From Lachnospiraceae bacterium (GTDB lineage: Bacteria; Bacillota; Clostridia; Lachnospirales; Lachnospiraceae): a stretch of DNA of 64,000 nucleotides. The position numbers were made by a program, and so were the translations under genes. The notes beneath the pieces were generated by a model, which ran no database searches, had not been told where the DNA came from, and worked only from the letters and a program-made list of their open reading frames with translations. This document shows, piece by piece, positions 9,934 through 18,949 of the stretch (the first letter of the stretch is position 1; each line of letters opens with the position of its first letter). Where the stretch lies: assembly GCA_017461725.1 (NCBI GenBank), contig JAFTXG010000018.1, positions 1-64,000 of the forward strand, given 5' to 3'.

Positions 9934-9981
9934 TGCAAAGCTTTTTGGTTGTATAGTGCGTATGTCAGTTCGGATCATAAC

Positions 9982-11403
9982 TTAGTTCAGAACGATCGTC
10001 TGTACTGCCTCAACCAGGTCCATGACGGCGGATCGGGAAACCAGGGAGACGCTCTCGCCGTCCACGACCGCCAGACAGAGGCTTCCGTCGTAGCGGTAAA
10101 GCTGGATGGTCACCTGAGGGAAGTTCTCATTGTCCAGATATACCGTCAGGCTGATTTCTTCCTTCTGGTCAGCCGTCTCATCGGTGAAGCTGTCGGCGGT
10201 CAGGGCCTGCAGCGCAGTCTGTAGTTCGGAGATATCCAGTTCCTGCTCGCCGTAGAACCATACCCGATCAGCGTTTTCGGCCTCTTCGTCCAGTGTGGAG
10301 GTGATGGAGTGGTTATTACCCTCCAACGAGACATCAATCTGAGTAACTTGATCAAACTCTGCCCAGATCACTTCCTGGTGGCGCAGCTCATCGTAGGAGA
10401 TGGCCGTCAGCTTGTCATAGTTGGTATCCGTCAGTTCGTAGACGATCGGTGAATCGCCGATCCGCACATATTTGCTGACGGAGGGCAGAGTTGCCAGTCC
10501 GCTGGCTGCAGCCTCATTGGCAGCGTTAAGCTCCTCTGGATTCTGACCGATGTGGATGACGCAGGTGTCGGAGAGTTCATTGTCCTCCTCATCTGTGTAG
10601 GTGTAATTGATCGTCACCGTCAATTCGGGATTATTCAGGCCGAAGGTTTCCAGTTCTTCCTCAGTGGCATTATAGGTGGCATAGTCCTGAAGGGACAGCG
10701 CGGAGATGGCATCCAGATAGTTCTCCACGGTGTCCGTGTCCAGCGGCAGATTCTGACCATCCTGCTCGGTGAAATAGATGTCATCGGGATGGTAGGAATC
10801 GGTGCTGTCCTCCACGAAACTGATCTGATAATTTTCCAGTCCGGCAAACGACAGATCTGTCACCTGATCAAAGCTGGGAGTGTCATCATGGAGGATCATC
10901 GCGGACAGTTTTGTCTCCAGGAAGTCCATGGGATCCTCGCTGGCCAGATACACGTTTCCGTCGCCGATATCGATGTAGCGCTGCTCATCCATCTTGCTGA
11001 AAGCACCCAGTTTGATCTCGTAGCTCGCGTCCGCGGTGGAGAAGCTGATGGTACACTCGGGCTCATCCAGACCGTACTGGCTGTAGTCCTCCACCTGCTC
11101 GATGATGAAGGCCACACGGAAGGATTCAAAGTGGGAGAGGATATCATTCACTTTTTCCTCGCTGACAGGGAATGCCTCGTCAGCGTCGTAGAGCCAGTTG
11201 CTCTCGCCCTTGTGGAAACCTAGCCCATCCTCGGCGTATTGCCAGGAGAGGGTCTGAACGGTGTCGGGGGCAATCTCCAGAAGGACAGCATCGGTGTTCT
11301 GGATCTGTTCCTGTTTTTCTTCGTACTGTGATAATGCGTAGGTTGCGATGCAGGCTACCGCCAGAATGGCAGCCAGCACGAGGATTCGTTTAGACCGTTT
11401 CAT
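9982..11403 (-). CDS. DUF4340-type membrane-anchored protein of a gliding-type ABC system
   Basis: A 473-residue protein with one N-terminal membrane segment (residues about 6-24) and a large extracytoplasmic part containing repeated DUF4340-like units: SWQYAEDGLGFHKGE, DYSQYGLDEPE and TFGLNNPELTVTI, each followed by a strand rich in Tyr/Asp. In this family the protein accompanies an ABC-2 permease and a GldG-like subunit. Its start overlaps the upstream GldG-like gene by 14 bp, so it is the last gene of a four-gene operon. Substrate and role are not established. Confidence 0.8.
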   Translation of the reverse strand: MKRSKRILVLAAILAVACIATYALSQYEEKQEQIQNTDAVLLEIAPDTVQTLSWQYAEDGLGFHKGESNWLYDADEAFPVSEEKVNDILSHFESFRVAFIIEQVEDYSQYGLDEPECTISFSTADASYEIKLGAFSKMDEQRYIDIGDGNVYLASEDPMDFLETKLSAMILHDDTPSFDQVTDLSFAGLENYQISFVEDSTDSYHPDDIYFTEQDGQNLPLDTDTVENYLDAISALSLQDYATYNATEEELETFGLNNPELTVTINYTYTDEEDNELSDTCVIHIGQNPEELNAANEAAASGLATLPSVSKYVRIGDSPIVYELTDTNYDKLTAISYDELRHQEVIWAEFDQVTQIDVSLEGNNHSITSTLDEEAENADRVWFYGEQELDISELQTALQALTADSFTDETADQKEEISLTVYLDNENFPQVTIQLYRYDGSLCLAVVDGESVSLVSRSAVMDLVEAVQTIVLN

Positions 11404-12817
11404 TCTGTTTGCCTCTCTTTCTCACGATAATCAGTATACCGATGGCCAGATAAGTCAGCGGGAACACACCAATCATCAGTGTCTTCAGCGTGGAGGCTGT
11501 GGTTTCGCTGATGGTCAGATAATTGTAGTTCAGGGACTTGCTGCGGATAGCCAATGCCTCGCGCTCTCCGATCAGGGAGGACAGGGAATTCATTGCCAGA
11601 TCCACGTTTGCGCCGGAGGAGTAGGCGTTATACATGTCACCGAGGAAATCCGATGCGGAGAACCAGATGAGCTGACCGTCGCCGTCGGACTCGATGGAGA
11701 CCGCAAGCGTGAAGGGACCGTCGATGTCGCCCTCCTCCTTCTCATAGGTATCCAGCTCGAAACCGGCAATCTTGCTGAAGGCATCGCCTGAGGTGGTCAG
11801 CAGCTCGGTCACGGTTCCCTGGCTGGAATATCCGATACTTAGACCCTGGGAAAGGGACAGGATGGGATAATAATTAGATTCGATCAGAGAATCGGTGATC
11901 TCTGAACTCTCCATATCCGGCATCAGGATGTAGGGGTAGCCGAGGGCATAGTAGCTGCGGTTGCCCTCAATGACGATTCCCTCCACCATCTCCACGCCGT
12001 AATCGGCCAGCAGAGCATTCAGGTTGTCGAGGGCCGTGCCCTCCACCGGACCGGCCATGACGAAGAGCTTTCCGCCGCCGGAGACATAGTCCGCCAGCAT
12101 GGTCTTTTCCTCAGAGGAAATGTCGCTCTGGGGAGCGTAGATCATGATCGCGTCTGCTTCCTCGGGAATCGCATCCACCGTCAGCAGGGAGAGGGTGTTG
12201 AGTTCAATGTTCTCTTTCTCAATGGAATCGGCGAAGGTGGCCGGAAGCTCCGACTCGCCGTGCCCCTCCAGCACATAGAGCTGGGGAAGGTCCTCGGTCA
12301 CCACGTAATCGATGGCGGAGGTGATGGCACCCTCACCGTCAAAGCCGGAGGTGTAAGAGTAGTAGTCGAATTCGGTCAGATAGATCTCATTGTAGCTGAT
12401 GTAGCGGAAGCGCTCGCCAGACTCAACGATCAGTGAGTTGTTGGGGACATCTTCGTCCGTGTACTGCTCGGTGAAGGTGGGGAATGCGTCCGGATTTTTC
12501 TTTACCACACTGATGTGGTCGGACAGGCTGTCATACTTGCTGAGGAGGTTTTCCAGAATATCATCCTCCTGCTCGGCCTGAACGATCCAGTAGATGGTCA
12601 CATCCTGCTGAAGATTGTTGACCACCACCTTGGTGTTGCTGGTGATGGAGTACAGCTTGTTGGAGCTGATATCGATGCTGGTCAGGCTGGCGGGGAGAGT
12701 CGACGCAAAGACATTCACGACGATCAGGATCGCCAGCACGATGGCCGTGATCAGGAGGGAGTAGGAACCGCCTTTGAGGGCCAACTGACCGCTGCGGGGC
12801 TTTTTCGTTGTTTTCAT
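11390..12817 (-). CDS. GldG-like ABC transporter accessory subunit
   Basis: A 475-residue protein with one N-terminal membrane helix (about residues 18-40), a long extracytoplasmic domain resembling the ABC_transp_aux/GldG family (LYSITSNTKVVVNNLQQDVTIYW; YVLEGHGESELP; an SDISSEEKTMLADYVSGGGKLFV segment) and a C-terminal helix (about 446-466) followed by RKRGK. The ATG overlaps the permease stop codon (ATGA). It probably forms the exporter complex with the neighbouring permease and ATPase. GldG relatives in other phyla act in gliding and secretion; here the role is unknown. Confidence 0.82.
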   Translation of the reverse strand: MKTTKKPRSGQLALKGGSYSLLITAIVLAILIVVNVFASTLPASLTSIDISSNKLYSITSNTKVVVNNLQQDVTIYWIVQAEQEDDILENLLSKYDSLSDHISVVKKNPDAFPTFTEQYTDEDVPNNSLIVESGERFRYISYNEIYLTEFDYYSYTSGFDGEGAITSAIDYVVTEDLPQLYVLEGHGESELPATFADSIEKENIELNTLSLLTVDAIPEEADAIMIYAPQSDISSEEKTMLADYVSGGGKLFVMAGPVEGTALDNLNALLADYGVEMVEGIVIEGNRSYYALGYPYILMPDMESSEITDSLIESNYYPILSLSQGLSIGYSSQGTVTELLTTSGDAFSKIAGFELDTYEKEEGDIDGPFTLAVSIESDGDGQLIWFSASDFLGDMYNAYSSGANVDLAMNSLSSLIGEREALAIRSKSLNYNYLTISETTASTLKTLMIGVFPLTYLAIGILIIVRKRGKQNETV

Positions 12818-13680
12818 CAGTTGTACCTCCGTTTCTCAAGGGACTGTACCGACAGGAACAGGAAAAAGACGATGACAGACAGATAGTAGACAATGGCTGT
12901 CAGGTCAAATACACCGTTGATGAATACGTCCAGTCGGTCGAAGAGGGAGAGCTTTTTCATCAGGTCGGGCAGCAGTCCCTCGAATTTGGCGGAATCAAAG
13001 TAGTAGGTGGCGAAAATAACTGCCATCAGCGTCAGGCTGATTCCGTAGGACAGAGTCTCGTTTCTGGTCAAGCGGTGGAACACCCATCCGAAAATCATGG
13101 ACAGAACCATCAGTGTGATGGCTGAGCCGAGGGCAGAGGAGGAGACGTATTCCGCAAGGCTGATGCTGAAATAGTCAAACAGAATCACCGCGATGCCAAT
13201 GCCCGCCGCAAAGCCCTGGTTTTCCGTCAGGGAGGAGATGAACACACCCAAAGCCATCAGCGCAGCTCCCATGATAAAGAATGCCAGCAGTGCGCCGTAG
13301 GAGGTGATCAGATAGACCTCTCCGTACTGGGAAAAGATCACCGGGTAGGTGGCAATGATGCACAGGGGGAGCAGGTAGACCAGCAGCAGTGCCAGATACT
13401 TGCCCATGATCACCTGGGTGGTGGAGATGGGCAGAGCGTAGAGCAGCTGGTCTGTCTTTTGCTTTCGTTCCTCCGCGATGACTCTCATGGTCAGGATCGG
13501 AACGATGACCACAAAAATCAAGCTGGAGAAGCTGAAAACATACTCAAAGTTGCTGACTGCCGCCTGCAGATTGTACATCATCGCGCCGATACCCACAAAT
13601 ATAAGCAGAAACGCGCCGAATACGTAGGCCGTCAGGGAATGGAAATAGGTGCGCAGTTCGTGTTTTAATACAGCAATCAT
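12817..13680 (-). CDS. ABC-2 type permease, GldF-like
   Basis: A 287-residue integral membrane protein with about six hydrophobic segments. It starts MIAVLKHELRTYFHSLTAY, typical of ABC-2 permeases of the gliding class, and has the cytoplasmic loop RVIAEERKQKTDQLLYALPI followed by TTQVIMGKYLA. The start overlaps the end of the ATPase gene by 4 bp, and the end overlaps the GldG-like gene by 1 bp, so translation is probably coupled along the operon. Confidence 0.88.
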   Translation of the reverse strand: MIAVLKHELRTYFHSLTAYVFGAFLLIFVGIGAMMYNLQAAVSNFEYVFSFSSLIFVVIVPILTMRVIAEERKQKTDQLLYALPISTTQVIMGKYLALLLVYLLPLCIIATYPVIFSQYGEVYLITSYGALLAFFIMGAALMALGVFISSLTENQGFAAGIGIAVILFDYFSISLAEYVSSSALGSAITLMVLSMIFGWVFHRLTRNETLSYGISLTLMAVIFATYYFDSAKFEGLLPDLMKKLSLFDRLDVFINGVFDLTAIVYYLSVIVFFLFLSVQSLEKRRYN

Positions 13681-14672
13681 TCTTCATTCACCTCACTTTC
13701 CGCGGAGTCGTCCGGCGCAGTCTCGGAAACCGTTTCCGCCGAGTTGGACAGCTCGAGGAAGACATCCTCCAGATTGCCCTTCTTGAGGGCCATTTCATAG
13801 ATCACTTTGTCGCTGCCTGCGAAGGCCCGGAAAATGGCTGAGGACAGGGCATAAATGTCATCGTGCTCCGACTTGATGTGAGCGACAGTGAAGGCCGCAC
13901 CGTCCGTCTCGGAAGAGATGCCGCCGATATGCTCCACCTTGGCGGTGATTGCGGACAGCTCATCTTCGGTGGCATCGGTGGTCAGAATAATTTCATTGGG
14001 TGCCACAAGTGTCCGCTGCAATTCCTCGGGATCGCCGAAGGCAACCAGCTTTCCCTTTGCGATCATCAGGATCTGATCGCAGATGGCCTGGACTTCGGAG
14101 AGAATGTGGGAACTGAAAATGACGGTGTGAGTCTTTCCAAGCTCCGTGATCAGCTCGCGGATCTCAATGATCTGGATGGGGTCCAGACCTACGGTGGGCT
14201 CATCCAGAATGATGACCTTGGGATTGCCCAGCAGTGCCTGTGCGATGCCGACGCGCTGCTTGTAGCCCTTGGAGAGCGCGGAGATGCGGCGGTTTTTGAC
14301 ATTGGCGATGCCGGTCTTTTCGATCACTTCATTGACCTGCGCGGACAGCTCCGCACCCCGCAGGCCCTTCGCCTCGCCCACAAAGCGAAGATACTCCAGC
14401 GGAGATTCGTTCATGTACAGCGGCGGGTGCTCAGGCAGATAGCCGATCAGCTTTTTGGCGGCATTCGGTTCATCGAAGATGTCGTGGCCGTCGATGAGAA
14501 CTTTGCCATCGGTGGCGGAGAGACATCCGGTGATGATATTCATGGTGGTGGACTTTCCGGCACCGTTGGGGCCAAGAAAACCGTAGACGTGCCCTTCGGA
14601 GATCTCAAAGGAGACATCGTCCACCGCAAGGTGCTCACCATAGTATTTGGTAAGGTGTTTAACAGAGATCAT
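13677..14672 (-). CDS. ABC transporter ATP-binding protein, GldA-like
   Basis: A 331-residue ATPase. Walker A is GPNGAGKST (about residues 34-42), the signature region is ALSKGYKQRVGIAQALLGNPKVIILDEPTVGLDP with Walker B inside it, and the H-loop reads FSSHILSE. About 100 C-terminal residues beyond the core end in an acidic tail. It energises the ABC-2 permease encoded downstream. The ATG at 14672 follows AAAGGAGGAA, the best ribosome site in the operon, marking the first gene. Confidence 0.92.
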   Translation of the reverse strand: MISVKHLTKYYGEHLAVDDVSFEISEGHVYGFLGPNGAGKSTTMNIITGCLSATDGKVLIDGHDIFDEPNAAKKLIGYLPEHPPLYMNESPLEYLRFVGEAKGLRGAELSAQVNEVIEKTGIANVKNRRISALSKGYKQRVGIAQALLGNPKVIILDEPTVGLDPIQIIEIRELITELGKTHTVIFSSHILSEVQAICDQILMIAKGKLVAFGDPEELQRTLVAPNEIILTTDATEDELSAITAKVEHIGGISSETDGAAFTVAHIKSEHDDIYALSSAIFRAFAGSDKVIYEMALKKGNLEDVFLELSNSAETVSETAPDDSAESEVNEE

Positions 14673-14765
14673 GGTATTCCTCCTTTATCAATTTAGAAAA
14701 CCATAACGCTGTTTGCTGAAAGAAGACTGAAAAATGGGGAGGAAAGGTGTGAAAAAAGGATGAAA

Positions 14766-14811
14766 TCAAAAACAGGAAGCGGGCAAAGCTTAAGGTGCCT
14801 GTGCCCGCTTA
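14766..14811 (-). terminator. terminator of the AraC regulator gene
   Basis: Arms AAGCGGGCA (14777-14785) and TGCCCGCTT (14802-14810) pair perfectly; on the minus strand they are followed by CCTGTTTTTG. It lies just downstream of the minus-strand AraC gene and before the ABC operon. Confidence 0.7.
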
Positions 14812-14837
14812 TGGAAGAAAGAAAACATATATATGAT

Positions 14838-15623
14838 TCAAGGGTTGTCATTTTGTGTGGTAGCATATTTTATATACATCCTGGGAGACATACCAAATAA
14901 CTTTTTGAAGGATTTTGAAAACTGAAACAAATCAGGATAACCTACGGATGCAGCGACGGTTGAAGGTGATTCTCCATATGTAACCATTAATTCGGCTGCG
15001 GTGGTCAGTCGATGATTAATGATATATTCCTGCGGTGAAACACCCATACGTTTTGAAAAAATCGTGGAAAAATAACTTCGATCAAGATTAAGATGATCGG
15101 CAATTTCCTGCACTGTGATACCGTTAGCATATTCTGAGTGGATATAATGGACGGCTTTATCTACATAATCAAAGGTCGATTTTCCTTGTTCCAACAGTAC
15201 AGCAATTAGTCTCCAAAGGCAGCCGGCGAGAAATGCACTTCGACCATTTTCCATCTGCTTACAATGTATCATTTCTTCAAATATTTTACCGGCACCGGGA
15301 CATTTGATCACAGGTTGTGAAAGGATATCAGGGAGTGTTTGATTGGTGGTGAATCCGATCCAAATGTATTTCCAGGGTTTATCATGGTCCGCTTCATAAT
15401 AATGTTCTTCGTAAGGAGGAATAACAAAAATCTCGCCGGGGCCAACTTTGTGTGGAATCCCTTTTCTGACACAGGTGCCAAAACCTGAAGTGACATAATG
15501 CAATAACCAGTGACCGCGGACAGCAGGACCAAAGGAGTGAAGCGGAGCACAGTCTTCGTAGCCAAAACGGATGGGATTTAGACCACTGTAGTGACAGTCA
15601 ATAACGATTTCACAATAACGCAT
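14838..15623 (-). CDS. AraC family transcriptional regulator
   Basis: A 261-residue regulator. An N-terminal cupin-like sugar-sensing domain (GHWLLHYVTSGFGT; VGPGEIFVIPPYEEHYY) is followed by two helix-turn-helix units (about residues 160-258; EIADHLNLDRSYFSTIFSK and VAASVGYPDLFQFSKSFKK, with the closing GMSPRMY). It is divergent from the GH4/ABC operon across a 277-bp gap and is the obvious candidate to control it in response to an alpha-galactoside. The ribosome site before ATG 15623 is weak. Confidence 0.9.
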   Translation of the reverse strand: MRYCEIVIDCHYSGLNPIRFGYEDCAPLHSFGPAVRGHWLLHYVTSGFGTCVRKGIPHKVGPGEIFVIPPYEEHYYEADHDKPWKYIWIGFTTNQTLPDILSQPVIKCPGAGKIFEEMIHCKQMENGRSAFLAGCLWRLIAVLLEQGKSTFDYVDKAVHYIHSEYANGITVQEIADHLNLDRSYFSTIFSKRMGVSPQEYIINHRLTTAAELMVTYGESPSTVAASVGYPDLFQFSKSFKKLFGMSPRMYIKYATTQNDNP

Positions 15624-15900
15624 TTTACCATTTTTTGAGTTAACGGGAACCCAAATCTCCTTTCTTTTTTGTAGAAAAACGATCTAATAGAAAAATAGAT
15701 AATGAAAGTTAAAAAAAATTAGTGGATTTAGTGATAATGGCTATAAAAAGTGAATTATTGTCTTGAATTGATTTAATCATCGTTTACTTAAAAAGTCTAT
15801 CGTTTTCTCAGCATATCCAACATTATAACAAGTTTGTGTAACATAAATCAATATCGCTATAAGCTTTTTTCTGATAATATAAAGAAAAAAGGAGGGAGCT
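15624..15900. promoter_or_regulatory. divergent AT-rich intergenic region between araC-type regulator and GH4 operon
   Basis: 277 bp, very AT-rich. It must hold both promoters and the AraC operator. A strong ribosome site AAGGAGGGAG precedes ATG 15901. Possible -10 boxes (TATAAG, GATAATAT) lie at about 15858-15880, but I could not pick a -35 box with confidence, nor a clear direct repeat for the regulator. Confidence 0.4.
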
Positions 15901-17220
15901 ATGAAGATTACATTGTTGGGGGCCGGAAGCACTGTATTCACCAGAAATGTTATCGGTGACTGTCTGGGAATGGAAGCATTGCGGGATAGTACGTTTGCTC
16001 TTTATGACATTGACGGTGAACGTCTGAAAGAGACACAGGTCATTCTTGAAGCGATACAGAAGACAATCGGTGGTTATGGAAAATTAGAATATTATTGCGG
16101 AGTTGAGAATCGGAAAAAGGCGTTGCAGGGGGCTGATTTTGTAATTAATACGGTTCAGATCGGGGGATATGATCCCTGTACGATTACCGATTTTGAGATC
16201 CCTAAAAAGTACGGTTTGAGACAGACGATCGGTGATACCCTTGGAATCGGCGGTATCATGCGCGCCCTTAGAACAATTCCGGTCATGAAAGAGTTTGCTT
16301 GCGACATGGAGGAGGTTTGTCCGGACACCATATTCCTTAATTATACGAATCCCATGGCGATGCTTTCCGGATATATGCAGAGATATACGGGAGTAAATAC
16401 GATTGGATTGTGCCACAGTGTACAGGCCTGTACAGAACGTCTTTTTCAGGCCCTAGGCATGGAAGATAAGCTGGAGGGTAGAAAGGAATTGATTGCCGGT
16501 ATCAATCATATGTCCTGGCTCCTTGAGGTAAAGGATAAAAATGGAAATGATCTTTATCCGGAAATCAAAATGCGTGTGGCAGAAAAGATGAATGATCCGG
16601 AGTGTAAGGATAAGGTTCGCTATGACTACATCAACCACTTTGGATACTACTGTACAGAGTCCAGTGAACACAATGCAGAGTATAATATGTTTTATATCAA
16701 GAGCAAGTATCCGGAACTGATTGTACGATATAATATTCCTCTTGATGAATATCCCAGACGCTGTGAGAGGCATATCCGGGAATGGAAAACGGAGTATGCA
16801 GAGTTGATGAAGTCTGGAATAAAGGAACACAAGCGTTCCAATGAATATGCATCCAGAATTATGAATTCCGTTATTACCGGAGTGCCGTATCAAATCGGTG
16901 GAAATGTGTTGAACAAGGGACACCTGATCACTAATTTGCCGGAAAATGCCTGTGTGGAGGTCCCTTGTCTGGTCAATGGTCAGGGAATTCGTCCCTGCTA
17001 TGTGGGAGAACTTCCCGTTCAGTGTGCGGCGATGAACATGACCAATGTCAATGTACAGTTGTTGACAATAGAGGCAGCTCATACCTTGAAAAAAGAGCAT
17101 ATTTATCAGGCGGCAATGCTTGATCCTCATACGGGAAGTGAACTGGATATCGATACGATCAAAAAAATGGTTGACGAACTGATTGTGGCTCACGGTAATT
17201 ATCTGCCGAAATATCATTAG
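15901..17220 (+). CDS. alpha-galactosidase, glycoside hydrolase family 4
   Basis: A 439-residue NAD- and metal-dependent GH4 enzyme. The N-terminal Rossmann motif is LLGAGSTVFTRN; NYTNPMAM is the family signature; the metal-ligand motif reads LCHSVQ (about residues 169-174), and Cys-His-Ser-Val is the form found in alpha-galactosidases such as MelA. GH4 enzymes cleave by oxidation at C3 and elimination. With no signal peptide it acts in the cytoplasm on sugars imported by the ABC transporter encoded next. Some relatives act on alpha-glucosides or glucuronides, so the sugar is probable, not proven. Confidence 0.88.
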   Translation: MKITLLGAGSTVFTRNVIGDCLGMEALRDSTFALYDIDGERLKETQVILEAIQKTIGGYGKLEYYCGVENRKKALQGADFVINTVQIGGYDPCTITDFEIPKKYGLRQTIGDTLGIGGIMRALRTIPVMKEFACDMEEVCPDTIFLNYTNPMAMLSGYMQRYTGVNTIGLCHSVQACTERLFQALGMEDKLEGRKELIAGINHMSWLLEVKDKNGNDLYPEIKMRVAEKMNDPECKDKVRYDYINHFGYYCTESSEHNAEYNMFYIKSKYPELIVRYNIPLDEYPRRCERHIREWKTEYAELMKSGIKEHKRSNEYASRIMNSVITGVPYQIGGNVLNKGHLITNLPENACVEVPCLVNGQGIRPCYVGELPVQCAAMNMTNVNVQLLTIEAAHTLKKEHIYQAAMLDPHTGSELDIDTIKKMVDELIVAHGNYLPKYH

Positions 17221-17242
17221 TGTTTCCTATATAGTTCGATAA

Positions 17243-17297
17243 CTGTGCGAGAGAAAAAATGAAGGAGGTGAAGTATCCACAATGGTTTGTCGCACAG
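17243..17297 (+). promoter_or_regulatory. stem-loop between GH4 and binding-protein genes
   Basis: CTGTGCGA (17243-17250) pairs with TCGCACAG (17290-17297), and the flanks (AGTTCGAT and GAACGAT) partly extend the stem. The loop contains a strong AGGAGGTG followed by tiny frames of 16 and 6 codons. It may be an RNA processing or stability element, or a leader peptide region; nothing longer is encoded in 17221-17360. Confidence 0.4.
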
Positions 17298-17360
17298 ATT
17301 GAACGATAGAATGTGAATCAAAAATACAGTTTATTTTAACACAATACGAGGAGGTATAAA

Positions 17361-18827
17361 ATGAAAAAGAGAATGTTGTCCTTAATTCTTGTCGTTGTTA
17401 TGGTGATGAGCTTGCTTGCCGGCTGTCAGCCATCTGCAACCACGGAGACAGAGGCACCCACGAAAGCCCCGGAAACCCAGGCACCTGTGACTCAGGCCCC
17501 TGCCGATGATAAAACAGAGGCACCTGCTGAGGCAGATGATAAAGAGTGGTTTGGAACCGAAGACGGAAAGACGATTACCCTTCGGTTTTGGGCTGGAATC
17601 CAGCCTGAGTATGGCTATGCAGACATGGTAGAAAACTTTAATGCCGAGTATGCAGATAAAGGTTTACAGGTTGAGTATGTAAAGTATGTGAATAATACAG
17701 ACGGAAATCTGCAGTTGGATACTTACCTGCAGGGCGGCGGAGAGATTGATGTATTTATCGGTTACGGCGGAACCAGCAGATTGAAAAAGCGTGCTGAAGC
17801 GAATCTGATTATTGATATGAGTGAGTATATCGATAAGTACGGATTTGATATTGCTGCTGAGTTGGGCGGATCTTCCGCAGCGAAATATGTTAATGAGGAC
17901 GGAACAGTTTATGCACTGCCTACCCAGTACAGTAATAGCTGTTGGTTTATTATCAATGCAGATATGTTTCGCGAGGCGGGGTTAGAAATTCCTTATGATG
18001 GATGGACTTATGATGAGTTTTATGCTGCGTGTGAGAAGTTGACCACCGAGGATACATACGGTATGTGCTGGAGCTTGAATTTTGCTAACGGTGCATATCA
18101 GGTTCCCATGTCTTCTGTTCTTCAGGAAGCTGCATGGTATACGGACGAGAACGCAACCGAGTCCAACCTGAACCATGAGGTGTGGAAGAAGGGGATTCAG
18201 CTGATGGTTGATACCATGGAAAATGGTTGGGCAATCTCTCTTGAGGAAGAATTAGCCGACCAGGTTACTGTGGATACTCATTTCCTGACTGAAAAGTGTG
18301 CGATGTTCCTGACCAGTTCTCAGCTGAGACTTTGCATGGATACAGCTACCTATCCCCATGATTTTGAAACCGCTATGGTCCCTTTCCCCGTACCCAGCGA
18401 TGAGTATGCGACCCCCGAGTTAATGACTCACTCATCTCAGACTGGAACCGGAGATTTAATCTGTGTTCCGGAGAATACCGAGTATAAGGATGCGGCATTT
18501 GAGTTTGTTATGTGGTATATCAAGGGAGGAATGGCACCGTTGATCACCGGTGGACGTAACCCTCTGTGGGCAGGTATCACCAAGGAGCAGGTTACCGACG
18601 TACTGACCAAGAAGGCAGCAGGTACTGTCGATATGGAATCCATGATACATTTCCTGTCTGTTGACAGAACCCAGATTGTTGGCTCCGATTATAGCAGCGA
18701 TTATGATGGAGAGATCAAAGACATTCTCTGGGAAGAAGTTCAGGCGATTCTGTACGGAATGAAGACAGTGGAGCAGGGAATGAATGATGCAAAGAGCAGA
18801 GCAGATGAACTGCTTAAGCAAAACTAA
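17361..18827 (+). CDS. extracellular sugar-binding lipoprotein of an ABC importer
   Basis: A 488-residue family 1 solute-binding protein. The signal peptide ends in lipobox LLAGC with the lipid-accepting Cys22, followed by a Thr/Pro/Glu-rich linker and the binding fold (TITLRFWAGIQPEYG; LPTQYSNSCWFIINADMF; ITGGRNPLWAGI). It captures an oligosaccharide, probably an alpha-galactoside such as a raffinose-type sugar, for the two permeases downstream. The ATG at 17361 follows GAGGAGG. The importer ATPase is not encoded here, so a shared MsmX-type ATPase is likely. Confidence 0.92.
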   Translation: MKKRMLSLILVVVMVMSLLAGCQPSATTETEAPTKAPETQAPVTQAPADDKTEAPAEADDKEWFGTEDGKTITLRFWAGIQPEYGYADMVENFNAEYADKGLQVEYVKYVNNTDGNLQLDTYLQGGGEIDVFIGYGGTSRLKKRAEANLIIDMSEYIDKYGFDIAAELGGSSAAKYVNEDGTVYALPTQYSNSCWFIINADMFREAGLEIPYDGWTYDEFYAACEKLTTEDTYGMCWSLNFANGAYQVPMSSVLQEAAWYTDENATESNLNHEVWKKGIQLMVDTMENGWAISLEEELADQVTVDTHFLTEKCAMFLTSSQLRLCMDTATYPHDFETAMVPFPVPSDEYATPELMTHSSQTGTGDLICVPENTEYKDAAFEFVMWYIKGGMAPLITGGRNPLWAGITKEQVTDVLTKKAAGTVDMESMIHFLSVDRTQIVGSDYSSDYDGEIKDILWEEVQAILYGMKTVEQGMNDAKSRADELLKQN

Positions 18828-18861
18828 AACAATGTAATGATATAGCATTGTGATTGCTAAG

Positions 18862-18901
18862 GGGGGCATTATTGGTATTGTTATCAGACAGTAATGCCCC
18901 C
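18862..18901 (+). promoter_or_regulatory. strong intercistronic hairpin
   Basis: GGGGGCATTA (18862-18871) and TAATGCCCCC (18892-18901) pair perfectly over 10 bp with a 20-nt loop and no T-run after it. It sits between the binding-protein and permease genes, where such hairpins typically protect the upstream mRNA and give more binding protein than permease. Confidence 0.7.
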
Positions 18902-18949
18902 GGAGATGTGTTCAAAAGGAACGGTAAGAGCAGAGAAAGGTGGAAAAGT

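Noticed and set aside
17260-17310. Leader peptide of 16 codons before the binding-protein gene
   Set aside because: The AGGAGGTG lies inside this frame rather than before it, and the frame is within a stem-loop; no independent support for translation.
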